Origin: Paenibacillus hunanensis
Lineage (GTDB): Bacteria; Bacillota; Bacilli; Paenibacillales; Paenibacillaceae
Length of the DNA: 64,000 bases
Assembly: GCF_014645615.1 (NCBI RefSeq)
Contig: NZ_BMMB01000008.1
Span: 124,001-188,000 of the forward strand
Direction: 5' to 3'
Under the pieces are notes generated by a model, which saw only the letters and a program-made list of their open reading frames with translations, made no database searches and was not told the origin of the DNA. Below are positions 18,183-27,331 of this stretch, piece after piece. A program made the translations under genes and the position numbers. Numbering within the stretch: position 1 is the first letter of the stretch; each line of letters begins with the position of its first letter.

Positions 18183-19931
18183 ATGCCACGATATCTGCGT
18201 AATCGAAGTCTGGTTTTCACGAGTTCAGCCTTAATTGCTATTATTTTGCTTGCTTTGATTGTGGGTATGAGTATTCTTAATTTTAAACAAAGCCAGAAGG
18301 CGTACTATGAAGAGATTCAGCAGGTTGGACAGGCACTTTCGAGCCAGCTTCAATTAAGTCACAGTGAGATTCAGCAGTCTCTGCAACAGCTTCAAGCCAG
18401 TGATCGCCCGACCTCACAGGAGCTGAACAATCTGAAACAACAGCTAGATGCGATGGTGGGAACGGCATCCATTGCGAATGCGTATATGTTTCCGACAGAT
18501 ATTACAGAGCGTGATGGCAAGCAGTATTTAAAAGAACTGCAAGCGAATCAGGCACTGCATGATATGGAAATGGTACCCGGTGTAGAGTATGAAATCCCGT
18601 CCATTGTGCAAGGCGCGTATGCACAGTTGTTCCAACAAGGAACGGCATTAACAGAGCCTTATAAGGATAGTGCAGGCACATGGGTAACGTATTTGCATAT
18701 GATTAAGGATGATAACGGTCGTCCGCTCGCTATCTTCGGCCTAGATCTGGATGCTGCCAAAGTACAACAGGATCAGAGAAATATGCTGTTATATAGCCTT
18801 GGGATTGGATTTATTATTGCAGCGGTGTTGATCGGCGCCTTGATCATTCTGGCACGTATTGTACTCCAGCCCCTGCAAAAGCTCGCTTCCGTATCCAAAC
18901 TAGCGGCAGATGGTGATCTGACGGTCAACCTGACAGTCAAAAGTAAAAATGAGATTGGACACACGGCTCAAGCATTTAATCATATGATTAGTAGCCTGCA
19001 ACAGCTAATCAAGGGTATTCAGTCCACGTCCGCCAATGTGACGCGTTCTGCTTCCGATCTACAAATCAGTGCAGAGAAAACGACCGAAGCTTCACAGGAA
19101 ATTACAGAGTCCATGCTAGAAGTGTCCTCTGGTGCAGAGATGCAGCAAAAAGCAACGCTGGAGTGTCAGACCTCCATTAATGAGATGGTTATTGGTATTC
19201 GGCGCATCGCAGAATCGACGCAGGTCGTCGCTGAGCTTGCTTCCGATACGACCTCGCGTGCAAGTACAGGCGAGGTCGAGATTGTAACGATGGTCGAGCA
19301 AATGCAGAAAATTGAAGTGAATATGTCCGGTACTGTTACCGTGCTGCATGAGCTGCAAAAGTTAAATACGAGCATTCAAGGCATCATGTCATTTATTCGT
19401 GAAATTGCGGAGCAAACGAACCTATTGGCGCTGAATGCTTCAATCGAGGCAGCCAGAGCAGGCGATGCTGGTAAAGGCTTTGCCGTCGTTGCACAGGAAA
19501 TTCACAAGCTGGCAGGTCGTTCCAAGGACTCTTCCGACCAGATTGATTTGATCCTGAAAGGCATTCTCACCCATACGGAGCAGGCGGTGCTATCTATTGA
19601 GGAATCGGTAGATGTAGCGAAAAAGGGCGCAGCAACATCCGACGTTGCCGCTTCAACCTTCCGTCAGATCGTAGCCTCGATCCAAAAGGTATCCGGTCAA
19701 GTGTATGAAGTGTCCGCAGCTTCCGAGCAAATGTCGGCTAGCAGTGATCAGATTGCCGCTTCACTTAGCCAGCTGGGCTCGGTCGCTTCCAACTCATCAG
19801 CCAATGCTGGCAAGGCGCGTTCTTCATCAGAGGAGCAGCTTGCATTGATGGAAGAGGTATCCAGTCTGTCTCAAGAGCTGCGCAATCTGGCACTTGAGCT
19901 GAATCAGGTCATCCAGCGCTTCCAGGTGTGA
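18183..19931 (+). CDS. Methyl-accepting chemotaxis protein
   Basis: A 582-residue transmembrane chemoreceptor. A first membrane helix is near residues 10-35 and an extracellular sensor region covers about 35-205. A second helix (LGIGFIIAAVLIGALIILA) is followed by a HAMP domain (PLQKLASVSKLAADGDLTV) and a long coiled-coil signalling domain with the hairpin tip EQTNLLALNASIEAARAGDAG. It relays ligand signals to CheA/CheW. The ATG at 18183 has AAAGGAG upstream; the frame extends to 18123 without a site. It is a single gene between two terminators. The ligand is unknown. Confidence 0.93.
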   Translation: MPRYLRNRSLVFTSSALIAIILLALIVGMSILNFKQSQKAYYEEIQQVGQALSSQLQLSHSEIQQSLQQLQASDRPTSQELNNLKQQLDAMVGTASIANAYMFPTDITERDGKQYLKELQANQALHDMEMVPGVEYEIPSIVQGAYAQLFQQGTALTEPYKDSAGTWVTYLHMIKDDNGRPLAIFGLDLDAAKVQQDQRNMLLYSLGIGFIIAAVLIGALIILARIVLQPLQKLASVSKLAADGDLTVNLTVKSKNEIGHTAQAFNHMISSLQQLIKGIQSTSANVTRSASDLQISAEKTTEASQEITESMLEVSSGAEMQQKATLECQTSINEMVIGIRRIAESTQVVAELASDTTSRASTGEVEIVTMVEQMQKIEVNMSGTVTVLHELQKLNTSIQGIMSFIREIAEQTNLLALNASIEAARAGDAGKGFAVVAQEIHKLAGRSKDSSDQIDLILKGILTHTEQAVLSIEESVDVAKKGAATSDVAASTFRQIVASIQKVSGQVYEVSAASEQMSASSDQIAASLSQLGSVASNSSANAGKARSSSEEQLALMEEVSSLSQELRNLALELNQVIQRFQV

Positions 19932-19966
19932 TAGGGATATAAGACCATTCATGTATCTATCAAAAT

Positions 19967-20012
19967 AAAACAGGCTGGGTACACGTCAGTAACGTGTCCC
20001 AGCCTGTTTTTT
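19967..20012. terminator. Bidirectional terminator between the chemoreceptor and the CxxC protein gene
   Basis: AAAACAGGCTGGG then ACACGT pair with ACGTGT then CCCAGCCTGTTTT, interrupted by one mismatch. It serves the convergent genes on both sides. Confidence 0.9.
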
Positions 20013-20014
20013 CA

Positions 20015-20245
20015 TTATCGCAATACCGCATCTGTAAGCAGATAATCGCTATCGCTATCCAGTAGCGTGACCCGATTGCTACAGCAAGGAAAGACGAGCA
20101 GCTTCTTTTTGCCACTGTGGATGGTTGCCAGTTCCTTGGGACGAATCGGCAGCAATACATTGCCTGTCCCGCAAAATGGACATTCCTGTACATATACATC
20201 ATTCATTACAATATCGTAAGGCCAAGCCTGGTTAAACGGAATCAT
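20015..20245 (-). CDS. Small conserved cysteine-motif protein, unknown function
   Basis: A 76-residue protein starting MIPFNQAWPYD. A zinc-knuckle-like ECPFCGTGNV is followed about 25 residues later by VFPCCSNRVTL, so four cysteines could bind one metal ion. The start codon overlaps the stop of the upstream YycC-like gene (ATGA), which indicates translational coupling. I do not recognise a named family. The coupling and the ordered cysteine pattern support it as a real gene. Confidence 0.75.
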   Translation of the reverse strand: MIPFNQAWPYDIVMNDVYVQECPFCGTGNVLLPIRPKELATIHSGKKKLLVFPCCSNRVTLLDSDSDYLLTDAVLR

Positions 20246-20388
20246 TCGGACGCGCCGTCCTTTTTTGCCAGTTCAGCGAGCTTTTGCATCAAAATGTGCT
20301 GAGGCATATGCATAAGCTGCTCCAGCGGAACATTTAATTTTTCGGCGAGCTTGAGAGCTGTATCGGCCGAGATTTGCAGTGGGCGCAT
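20242..20388 (-). CDS. yycC: YycC-like small protein
   Basis: A 48-residue protein, MRPLQISADTALKLAEKL followed by NVPLEQLMHMPQHIL, matching the pattern of the YycC-like family as I remember it. It is helical and cytoplasmic, of unknown function. The ATG at 20388 follows an excellent AAGGAGGGAG. The stop overlaps the next start by four bases, so the two genes form a coupled pair. It is divergent from the peptidase gene at 20608. Confidence 0.8.
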   Translation of the reverse strand: MRPLQISADTALKLAEKLNVPLEQLMHMPQHILMQKLAELAKKDGASE

Positions 20389-20459
20389 GTCAGACTCCCT
20401 CCTTATTACCAAAATAGTCTTGAATTAGAGTATACTATAGTTATAAACGCTTGGCGATG

Positions 20460-20574
20460 AATGATCTTCGCAGGCGACTCATCTGGCGTGAAGGATCATT
20501 TATCCTTTGGTCTTGCTGGAATTTGCAGCTACATATTGTGTCACCAACAGGGCTGCTGGATCATTGGCAGCCCT
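20460..20574 (+). promoter_or_regulatory. Two stem-loops in the leader of the M3 peptidase gene
   Basis: The first stem-loop pairs AATGATCTTCGC (20460-20471) with GCGTGAAGGATCATT (20486-20500), with two bulges. The second pairs AGGGCTGC (20549-20556) perfectly with GCAGCCCT (20567-20574). Neither is followed by a T-run. They may stabilise the leader or form an unrecognised regulatory RNA. No known riboswitch consensus fits. Confidence 0.4.
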
Positions 20575-20607
20575 CTACATTCAACCGGAAAGGTGTTGCT
20601 CATCATC

Positions 20608-22413
20608 ATGAATCATCCGCTGAATCAAACCTGGAATCTGGAACCGATCTTCGCTGGGGGCTCGACTTCGGAGGAGCTACATACGTACCTGCAACAGGTG
20701 ACAAAGGATATCGCTGCTCTGGTCGAGCGGCTCGGTCAATTATCCGCACCAGCTACAGTAGAAGAAACGACTGGCTTTGACGAGTTATTGGAAAGCTTAC
20801 AGGATGTGCGTATTCGTTTGCGTGAAGCAGGTGCTTTTGCCGGTTGTCTAACCGCGCAGGATCAGAGTGATAAGCAGGCGGTGCGCCTATCCGCTTCGCT
20901 ATCCGACCTGTCGGCAAAGCTACAGGGGCTGTTTGTTCAGTTTCAAAGCCTGCTACTGCATACGAATGACGATGTATTTCAAGGCTGGATGCAGCGTCCT
21001 GAGGTAGCACCTGTCTCCTTCTATCTGAGTGAGATTCGTGCATTGGCTGGTGAAAAAATGTCGCCTGAGCTGGAAAGCCTCGCACTTGGACTGGCTGTCG
21101 ATGGCTATCATGGCTGGAGTGATTTTTACGATACGATCGTCAGTCATGTGCGTATTCCATACGAGCAAGATGGAGAAACAATCATGCTGTCCGCAGGTCA
21201 AGCTGCCAATAAAATGAGTGATACGAATCGCGAGCTACGCGAGCAGATGTTCCAGAAATGGGAAGAGGCGTGGACAGGCGTAGAGGACTTCTGTGCCGAT
21301 ACACTGAACCATATTGCTGGCTTCCGTATTAAGCTGTATGACAGCCGTGGCTGGGATAGTGTGCTCAAGGAGCCGCTTGCGATTAACCGCATGTCAGAGC
21401 AGACGCTGCAAACGATGTGGGATGTGATCGTGAAGAACAAGCCTGTATTCGTATCGTATCTGGAGCGTAAGGCACAGGTGCTAGGTGTAGATCGCTTGAG
21501 CTGGAACGATGTGGATGCTCCACTCGGTACAGTAGATAGTCGGGTGAGCTATGACGATGCAGCCGATCTGATCGTAGAGCAGTTCCGTAAGTTCAATCCA
21601 GAGATGGCGGACTTTGCTGTCAAAGCTTTCGAGCAGCGCTGGATCGAGGCGGAGGATCGTGCGGGCAAACGTCCAGGCGGCTTCTGTACATCGCTGCCAC
21701 GTAGTAAGGAAACGCGTATTTTTATGACCTATAGCGGTACGGCATCCAATGTATCTACACTGGCACATGAGCTGGGACATGGCTATCATCAGCATGTGAT
21801 GAATGATCTGCCTGCGTTCAGCCAGCAATATGCGATGAACGTAGCGGAGACGGCATCTACATTCGCCGAGATGATCGTAGCGGATTCACTCGTGAAGGGT
21901 GCTTCCAATGCAGAGGAGAAGCTATCTCTGCTGGAGGATAAAATTCAGCGTAGCATCGCCTTCTTTATGAATATTCACGCGCGCTTCCTGTTCGAAACAC
22001 GCTTCTATGAGCAGCGTCGTTCCGGTATGGTAGGCAGTGAGCAATTGAATGAGCTGATGGAGCAGGCACAGCGCGAAGCCTTCTGTGACACGCTGGACTC
22101 TTATCATCCGCATTTCTGGGCATCCAAGCTGCATTTCTACAAAACAGGTGTGCCTTTTTACAATTTCCCATATACATTCGGTTATCTGTTCAGTACAGGC
22201 ATCTATGCGCTGGCTCAGCAGGAAGGAGCTAGTTTTGCAGCACGTTACGATGCACTGCTACAGGATACCGGTCGCATGACCGTGGAGGAGTTGGCGCAGA
22301 AGCATCTAGGTGTTGACCTGACACAGCCAGAGTTCTGGCAGGGCGCTGTCGATGTGAGCATTACCGATGTGAAGCTGTTCCTGGAAATGACAGAGGAGTA
22401 CGCTCGTTCTTAA
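20608..22413 (+). CDS. pepF: M3-family oligoendopeptidase (PepF type)
   Basis: A 601-residue zinc metallopeptidase. The active site is STLAHELGHGYHQHVMND: HExxH with the catalytic Glu, and the third ligand Glu in VAETASTFAEMIV. The C-terminal NFPYTFGYLFSTGIYAL and the final GVDLTQPEFWQGAV match the oligoendopeptidase F branch. It cleaves short peptides in the cytoplasm. The ATG at 20608 has AAAGGTG 12 bases upstream. The frame is open from 20461 through the leader hairpins, but no site supports a longer form. It is monocistronic, with its terminator at 22606-22634. Confidence 0.92.
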   Translation: MNHPLNQTWNLEPIFAGGSTSEELHTYLQQVTKDIAALVERLGQLSAPATVEETTGFDELLESLQDVRIRLREAGAFAGCLTAQDQSDKQAVRLSASLSDLSAKLQGLFVQFQSLLLHTNDDVFQGWMQRPEVAPVSFYLSEIRALAGEKMSPELESLALGLAVDGYHGWSDFYDTIVSHVRIPYEQDGETIMLSAGQAANKMSDTNRELREQMFQKWEEAWTGVEDFCADTLNHIAGFRIKLYDSRGWDSVLKEPLAINRMSEQTLQTMWDVIVKNKPVFVSYLERKAQVLGVDRLSWNDVDAPLGTVDSRVSYDDAADLIVEQFRKFNPEMADFAVKAFEQRWIEAEDRAGKRPGGFCTSLPRSKETRIFMTYSGTASNVSTLAHELGHGYHQHVMNDLPAFSQQYAMNVAETASTFAEMIVADSLVKGASNAEEKLSLLEDKIQRSIAFFMNIHARFLFETRFYEQRRSGMVGSEQLNELMEQAQREAFCDTLDSYHPHFWASKLHFYKTGVPFYNFPYTFGYLFSTGIYALAQQEGASFAARYDALLQDTGRMTVEELAQKHLGVDLTQPEFWQGAVDVSITDVKLFLEMTEEYARS

Positions 22414-22605
22414 ATGGGCGTTTTTCTGAAAAGAGGAAAGAAGAAAGAGATTGTAGCAGTTCATTCTCCTTATAGGAGAAGTTCTTGATTCATATTCGTG
22501 CACGGTCATAGGATAACTCATATGATCAGCAAGCAACCATGAATGAACGATAACGAATCATCCAAGCAGTGTAGTATACAGATAAAGAATGAATAGTACA
22601 GCATA

Positions 22606-22634
22606 AAGGAAGGCGCGTGAGCGTCTTCCTTTTT
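22606..22634 (+). terminator. Terminator after the M3 peptidase gene
   Basis: GGAAGGCGC pairs with GCGTCTTCC around GTGA and is followed by T5. Between here and 23008 the sequence is AT-rich and holds no other gene that I can support. Confidence 0.75.
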
Positions 22635-23007
22635 ATTTCAAAAAAGACGTAAAAAAGTTAATTCAACCACCTCGAATGGACAGAATTAGAAGCTTTGTAG
22701 AAGATAGAAAGGACACCTACAGGCAGAATTACAATTTCAATCCATATTCAGAGAAGAGCAAAAACTGCATAAATTCGACTTGTGAAATAAGACTATTTGC
22801 GTATTTATGCAAATAATAAATCACTGAATTAACTTAGTGGCTGTACTTAAAATTAGATTTTTTAGTATGAATAAGCAAAGAATATTGTCGAATATTAGGT
22901 ATTATTACCTATTTATGATGAATAGTATTGCTAGAAGTTTACAATCACCATATAATGAGTCCGAAGTCCTGATTTTACATGATTTACAGAGAAAGGAAGG
23001 GGAACAA

Positions 23008-23409
23008 ATGCCTAAAAACGATTTGCTATCTTTATCCAGGCAGCTTGATATCGTCTTTAAGGAATTAGAAAAGGAGCTGGCTCATCTCGATTCAGGTACC
23101 GTATTTGTGCAAATACGTAATAACATGATTGGCAAATTCGGAATCCGTCACAACCCGATTAGCGGGCGCAATGGAGAATGGGCAGGTGTAGAGGAAGGGC
23201 TGACTGCAATGCAGATCAAATCGTTCCGCCAAATGGCAATTGAATCGCTAAAATTCAAAAACCATTGGACACACGGCGAGATCAGTTATGAGTTTGCTGT
23301 TCGCAAAGGCTTGATTATGGTTGACACGGTCATTGAATCCAACTATAACATGGCTAATCACATGATTCGGTACCCAAGAGCTACATACAGCGAAGTGAGC
23401 GCAGAATAA
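23008..23409 (+). CDS. Hypothetical protein, 133 residues
   Basis: It starts MPKNDLLSLSRQLD with AAGGAAGGGGA just upstream, a very good site. The frame is open further upstream into AT-rich DNA with different composition, which is probably not coding. The protein is soluble, with an amphipathic helix at 1-30 (DIVFKELEKELAHL) and a mixed alpha/beta remainder (GTVFVQIRNNMIGKFGIRH, LIMVDTVIESNYNMA). I do not recognise the family. It is followed by a strong terminator at 23710 and has no partners in an operon. Confidence 0.65.
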   Translation: MPKNDLLSLSRQLDIVFKELEKELAHLDSGTVFVQIRNNMIGKFGIRHNPISGRNGEWAGVEEGLTAMQIKSFRQMAIESLKFKNHWTHGEISYEFAVRKGLIMVDTVIESNYNMANHMIRYPRATYSEVSAE

Positions 23410-23709
23410 GAGTACACGCTAGAAGAAACGATCCTGTAGACCTGTCTAAAGAATAGGGTCAAGCAGGTAAGCAATTGAGTAAAAAGCAAGGCAATCAGCA
23501 ACTGAGCAAGCGAATAAAGGAGCAAGTCAGCTAAGTAGAATTAATTTAGTAGATAGCGGAACGAGCACTTTTGCAGCAATACTCTATCCAACACTCCAAC
23601 CGAACAGACATCATGTTTCATGCCATTTTATTTTATTCTTTTATCATTTTATTATTTCGGCTTGTTATCAAGCCATATCCCCGATGTACTGAAACGGACA
23701 CATGGAGTG

Positions 23710-23743
23710 AAAAAGCGACTACCTATCTGGTAGTCGCTTTTTT
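23710..23743. terminator. Strong bidirectional terminator
   Basis: AAAAAGCGACTACC pairs perfectly with GGTAGTCGCTTTTTT around TATCT. The flanks 23410-23709 and 23744-23953 are A-rich and show no gene with a ribosome site. Confidence 0.92.
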
Positions 23744-23953
23744 GTATGAGCTGGTCTTTAAGACACATTGACTGGAAGTGTGGAGCGGAACGAGTACAAG
23801 CAAATCAGAGTTAATAAAAGATAGCGAGAGCTAAAAAAGTATAAACGAATAAGTAAGAGACAATACGAGCTGATACAAATGAATAAAAGAGACTTAAAGT
23901 GTAGCATAGTGAGAACAGTCTGTTACACAGTGATCATATGGAGTGTGACCTGA

Positions 23954-25654
23954 TTATTGCTTACCGATGTTAGTAGCATAGGCAGTGAGCGCTGCAATGA
24001 GCTGAGTGGCTTCGGCTGTAGAAACCGTTTTAGCAGGCTCTAGCTTGTCTGACGTACCCGGTAGTAGATTCAGTGGCTTTACAGCAAGTGTCGCTGTATA
24101 CGCCCAGTGCTGTGAGGGTACATCCGTGTATCCTGCGATTGCGCTAGAAGGTTGTTGATCGGGTTCCGTCTGCTTGAGCCAAGCTGCTGCGATAACGGCT
24201 AGCTGTGCTCGTGTCACAGATGCATCAGGGGCAAATTGCTCTTTGCCTACACCACGCATCAAGCCAGCCACAGTTACAGCCTGGATAGCCTCCTTCTGTG
24301 GGATGTTGGCAATATCCGTATAGCGTGCAGATGCAGAAGCTGGAGTCGTATCTCCCATGGCTGTATAGATTAGAGCTGCAAGCTCTGCTCTGGTAATGGG
24401 TGTACTGGTCATTGATGTATTGGATGCACCATCAACAGATGTATGGTTGGAGCTGGCTGGTGTAGTGTCGCCTGTTTTGTGCTGGGCGAACAGCCAATCG
24501 ATCATGCTCTGATCGTTAAAGGCAGGCACCCACGACCAGTGCTTCATCGCCCCATAGAAGCGCTGGCTATCCATAAAGGCATCGCTGTACAGTGTTTCTT
24601 TCACCAGTGTCGAGCCAAGCTCTGTTAATGCCTGATACGCCAGCTTGCTTGTACGACTATCGGTGATTGGATCATTCTCGGCGTGTACGATCCAGATCGG
24701 CGTATGTACAAGTGATTGAAGTGCAGTCTTGAAAGCATCCACCGAGCCTTTATAATTAGCAACGGTATCCTTCGCAGCGATCACGATTGCGCCAGCGAAC
24801 AGATCAGGATATTGCATCAGGAAGCGGAAGGCACCGCCGCCACCGCTGGATACGCCAGCAACGTAGATACGATTCGGATCGACCTTACCTTCGGCGACAA
24901 GCTGCTGGATGAATTGCTCCTGCATCGTAAAGTACTGCTGCATCTTAGCTAGCTGCTCCGGTTTGTCATAGATAGCCCAGTCATAGTTTTGTGGATAATG
25001 TACGGCCAGTACAGAGGTATCCTTACCTGACTCTGTCCATGTGGTCGCACCGCGATTCTCGGTCAGCTGCTTGATATTGTCTGCGCCTACCTCGCCACCG
25101 CCATGCAGCCATACGACGAGTGGACGAGGACCATCGGAGGAGCTAAGCTTTAAGCGATACGGTAATGATTCACCATCACTAGCGGTGAGCACACCAGGTT
25201 TAAAATCATCTACTGTTCGTATGGATAGCTGGCTCACCCTATCCGCTGCAAAGGACAACTCGGGAAATTTATGATTTGTCACAGCAAACTTTTCGATCGA
25301 GCCACCTTTATAAAGAAACGGTTTAAAATCTAGATGAATGGACTTTCCCTGCATCGATACGTTTAATTCATCATTGGCGTAATTGTCCTGTACCACCTCC
25401 CCCTTCGCATTAAGCGGATAGCCATCATAATTGCCCGTAATATCAAAATCGCCAGCCTTCAAATCCGCATAACGCGCAGGATCACTCACCTCAATATCGA
25501 ACGATTTTACCATCGTGCCTGCATCGCCTACATACGCCTGCCCGGTAATACGAACTCCTGACGGATCGTCGGCAGCAGCTGCGGAATACGCCGAGCTGCT
25601 AGCTCCCAGTGCTGTGGCTATCACAGCAATCATTCCTTTTTTTGCCCAATTCAT
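23954..25654 (-). CDS. Secreted alpha/beta-hydrolase (esterase) with C-terminal SLH repeats
   Basis: A 566-residue exported protein. A signal peptide covers about residues 1-28 (ending SAYSAAAADD). An N-terminal beta-rich domain of about 110 residues precedes an esterase domain with the oxyanion region LVVWLHGGGEVG, the nucleophile elbow GVSSGGGGAF and the likely catalytic Asp and His in AENDPITDSR and MKHWSWVPAF. Three SLH-type repeats at the C-terminus (TPITRAELAALIYTAM, VTRAQLAVIAAAW, VSTAEATQLIAALTA) should tether it to the cell wall. It resembles feruloyl/polyhydroxybutyrate-type esterases. The ATG at 25654 follows GGAGG by 10 bases; an upstream start at 25705 would overlap the structured leader. 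Confidence 0.85.
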   Translation of the reverse strand: MNWAKKGMIAVIATALGASSSAYSAAAADDPSGVRITGQAYVGDAGTMVKSFDIEVSDPARYADLKAGDFDITGNYDGYPLNAKGEVVQDNYANDELNVSMQGKSIHLDFKPFLYKGGSIEKFAVTNHKFPELSFAADRVSQLSIRTVDDFKPGVLTASDGESLPYRLKLSSSDGPRPLVVWLHGGGEVGADNIKQLTENRGATTWTESGKDTSVLAVHYPQNYDWAIYDKPEQLAKMQQYFTMQEQFIQQLVAEGKVDPNRIYVAGVSSGGGGAFRFLMQYPDLFAGAIVIAAKDTVANYKGSVDAFKTALQSLVHTPIWIVHAENDPITDSRTSKLAYQALTELGSTLVKETLYSDAFMDSQRFYGAMKHWSWVPAFNDQSMIDWLFAQHKTGDTTPASSNHTSVDGASNTSMTSTPITRAELAALIYTAMGDTTPASASARYTDIANIPQKEAIQAVTVAGLMRGVGKEQFAPDASVTRAQLAVIAAAWLKQTEPDQQPSSAIAGYTDVPSQHWAYTATLAVKPLNLLPGTSDKLEPAKTVSTAEATQLIAALTAYATNIGKQ

Positions 25655-25675
25655 ATCGATTACAGCCTCCTTCTC

Positions 25676-25800
25676 AGGAAAGAACGACAAAAAAGCGGGC
25701 TTCATCCTAACAAATGGTCAAGCTTCACGCAGCACACTTTGCATCGCAAAGCGCTTCGTAAAGGAACCATATGTCAGGTTTTGCCCGCTTTCGCCGTTAC
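25676..25800 (-). promoter_or_regulatory. Structured 5' leader of the SLH esterase gene, candidate regulatory RNA
   Basis: On the minus strand a long-range stem joins AAAGCGGGC (25783-25791 side) to GCCCGCTTTTTT (25700-25689 side), enclosing about 82 bases. Inside are CTTTGC/GCAAAG and AACC/GGTT hairpins. The distal arm ends in six T, so it resembles a terminator whose formation could depend on folding of the enclosed domain. The ribosome site of the esterase gene follows within 30 bases. No riboswitch consensus that I know fits well; the c-di-GMP-I pattern fits only partly. Confidence 0.5.
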
Positions 25801-25937
25801 AACCCTGTTATGTATAGCTTTACCTTAAACAAAAATGATAACGCTGTCAATGGTAACTGTGTGTCTATATCTTGCATATGAGAGCAACGGTATAGTAATT
25901 GTCTGAAGGATGTCGATTAGTGTACATATACAACAAA

Positions 25938-25966
25938 GCCCTCCTTTTCAAATAACGAAGGAGGGC
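25938..25966 (-). terminator. Terminator downstream of the aldose epimerase gene
   Basis: GCCCTCCTT pairs perfectly with AAGGAGGGC. On the minus strand it is followed by TTTGTTG, a weak T-run. It lies 233 bases after the epimerase stop. The intervening DNA (25967-26198) shows no gene. Confidence 0.65.
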
Positions 25967-26198
25967 AAAGATTAATTGTTCATTTTAACGTAAAGGATTG
26001 TAAAGCATAGCATCATAAAGCATGTGAGTTCGAATGATCCCGCTTCAATCATGTATATAAATCATGTCCATATGTGGTGCAATATACTGTGATTTTAGTG
26101 GAACATCCTGTAGCTCAACTGTAGCTCAAATCCTTCGATTCAGCGTACGGCTCACTTGAAAAAGCATATCGTTCACTTCAACAGTTGTGATTGAAGTT

Positions 26199-27176
26199 TT
26201 ACAGCATGGTGTACTTTTCGATCACATCAAGCTGTAAGCTCAGCTCTACCGGAACCCCTGGCTCCAGCTCGATCAAGCCTGTAAATTCGCGTGGATGCGT
26301 CGAGTTAGGTGCATCTGGCAAGCAGGTATACGGCTCGATGCACAGGAATTGGTCACTCTCACCCTTTGTATAGAGCACCCAGTATTTAAAATAATCTGGA
26401 TCAGCAGAATAGCGAAGACCGTAGCCATCATCGCGTCGTAGCTCAGCGCTAACAGGGCGCTTGTCACCGATACGCAGAAGATTATCCCAATTCCGATGAG
26501 CCATGTTCATACCGGTATTCAGCTCTTCCCATTCATGAAGAGGGATGACCTCACCCGTCGGAATCTGCTCCTCGTCCTGCACGAGCTGATCACTGACTGG
26601 AATCTTCAATGTCCAGCGCGAAGGCTCGCCATCGAGCAGGAACCACGTATGTAGGCCAAAGCCAAACGGTGCAGCATGCTCGCCCAGATTGGTGATTTTT
26701 AGACGTTGCATCAGTGAAGTACCTTGTAGCTGTAAGCTCATTTCGAGCTTGAGCGGTATAGGATACTGACGCATCCAGTTCGCATCATCTGCTGTCAGCA
26801 GCTCAGTTACAATCTGGCAGCCTGTTTCATTTTCATCAATATCCGCGACACGCCATGACTGGTTGCGGTGTAAGCCGTGAATATGGTTGTCGTTAGCCGT
26901 ATTCTGATCAAACTGGTATTCGACACCATCATATTCAAAATGACCGCGCCGGATACGTCCTGGCGGCATCAACATCGGCATACCGAAGTGGTATGGCTTT
27001 TGCATGTAGAAGTCCTTGTCGCTCTCTTCCGGACGGCGCAGGATATCGCGATTTTCCTGCAAATCCCGAATCCCGATTACGTTATTGCCCAGCTTTGGTA
27101 GCAGTGTGACTTCGAGCTGCTTGCTTTTCAAAATATAGGTTTCATATCCATTCCAGGTTCCTTTGCTAACTGTCAT
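26199..27176 (-). CDS. Aldose 1-epimerase family protein
   Basis: A 325-residue galactose-mutarotase-like protein that interconverts alpha and beta sugar anomers or acts on a hexose-phosphate relative. Seen: the family start YILKSKQLEVTLLPKLGNNVIGI, the catalytic His pair in NDNHIHGLHR and in FGFGLHTWF, and the C-terminal CIEPYTCLPDAPN with the catalytic Glu. AGGAAGGAG precedes the ATG. It is monocistronic on the minus strand, divergent from the trpS leader. It may serve general sugar metabolism; no link to the distant fructan cluster is visible. Confidence 0.9.
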   Translation of the reverse strand: MTVSKGTWNGYETYILKSKQLEVTLLPKLGNNVIGIRDLQENRDILRRPEESDKDFYMQKPYHFGMPMLMPPGRIRRGHFEYDGVEYQFDQNTANDNHIHGLHRNQSWRVADIDENETGCQIVTELLTADDANWMRQYPIPLKLEMSLQLQGTSLMQRLKITNLGEHAAPFGFGLHTWFLLDGEPSRWTLKIPVSDQLVQDEEQIPTGEVIPLHEWEELNTGMNMAHRNWDNLLRIGDKRPVSAELRRDDGYGLRYSADPDYFKYWVLYTKGESDQFLCIEPYTCLPDAPNSTHPREFTGLIELEPGVPVELSLQLDVIEKYTML

Positions 27177-27331
27177 TGCGTTGCTCCTTCCTGATTATCC
27201 AGCACAAATGCAGTACAATATATTAATATTTATCATACCAGATATTCACTGAAAATGGCGATTTCGCATTTGACATTCATCTGGTTTGGCATTAAGATAG
27301 GCTCAAGTTTGAAGCGAAAGTATATCTTAAC

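Noticed and set aside
25676..25800. c-di-GMP-I riboswitch before the esterase gene
   Set aside because: GGGCAAAACC resembles one block of the consensus, but the GACGCAAAGCC block is missing. Reported only as an unassigned leader.
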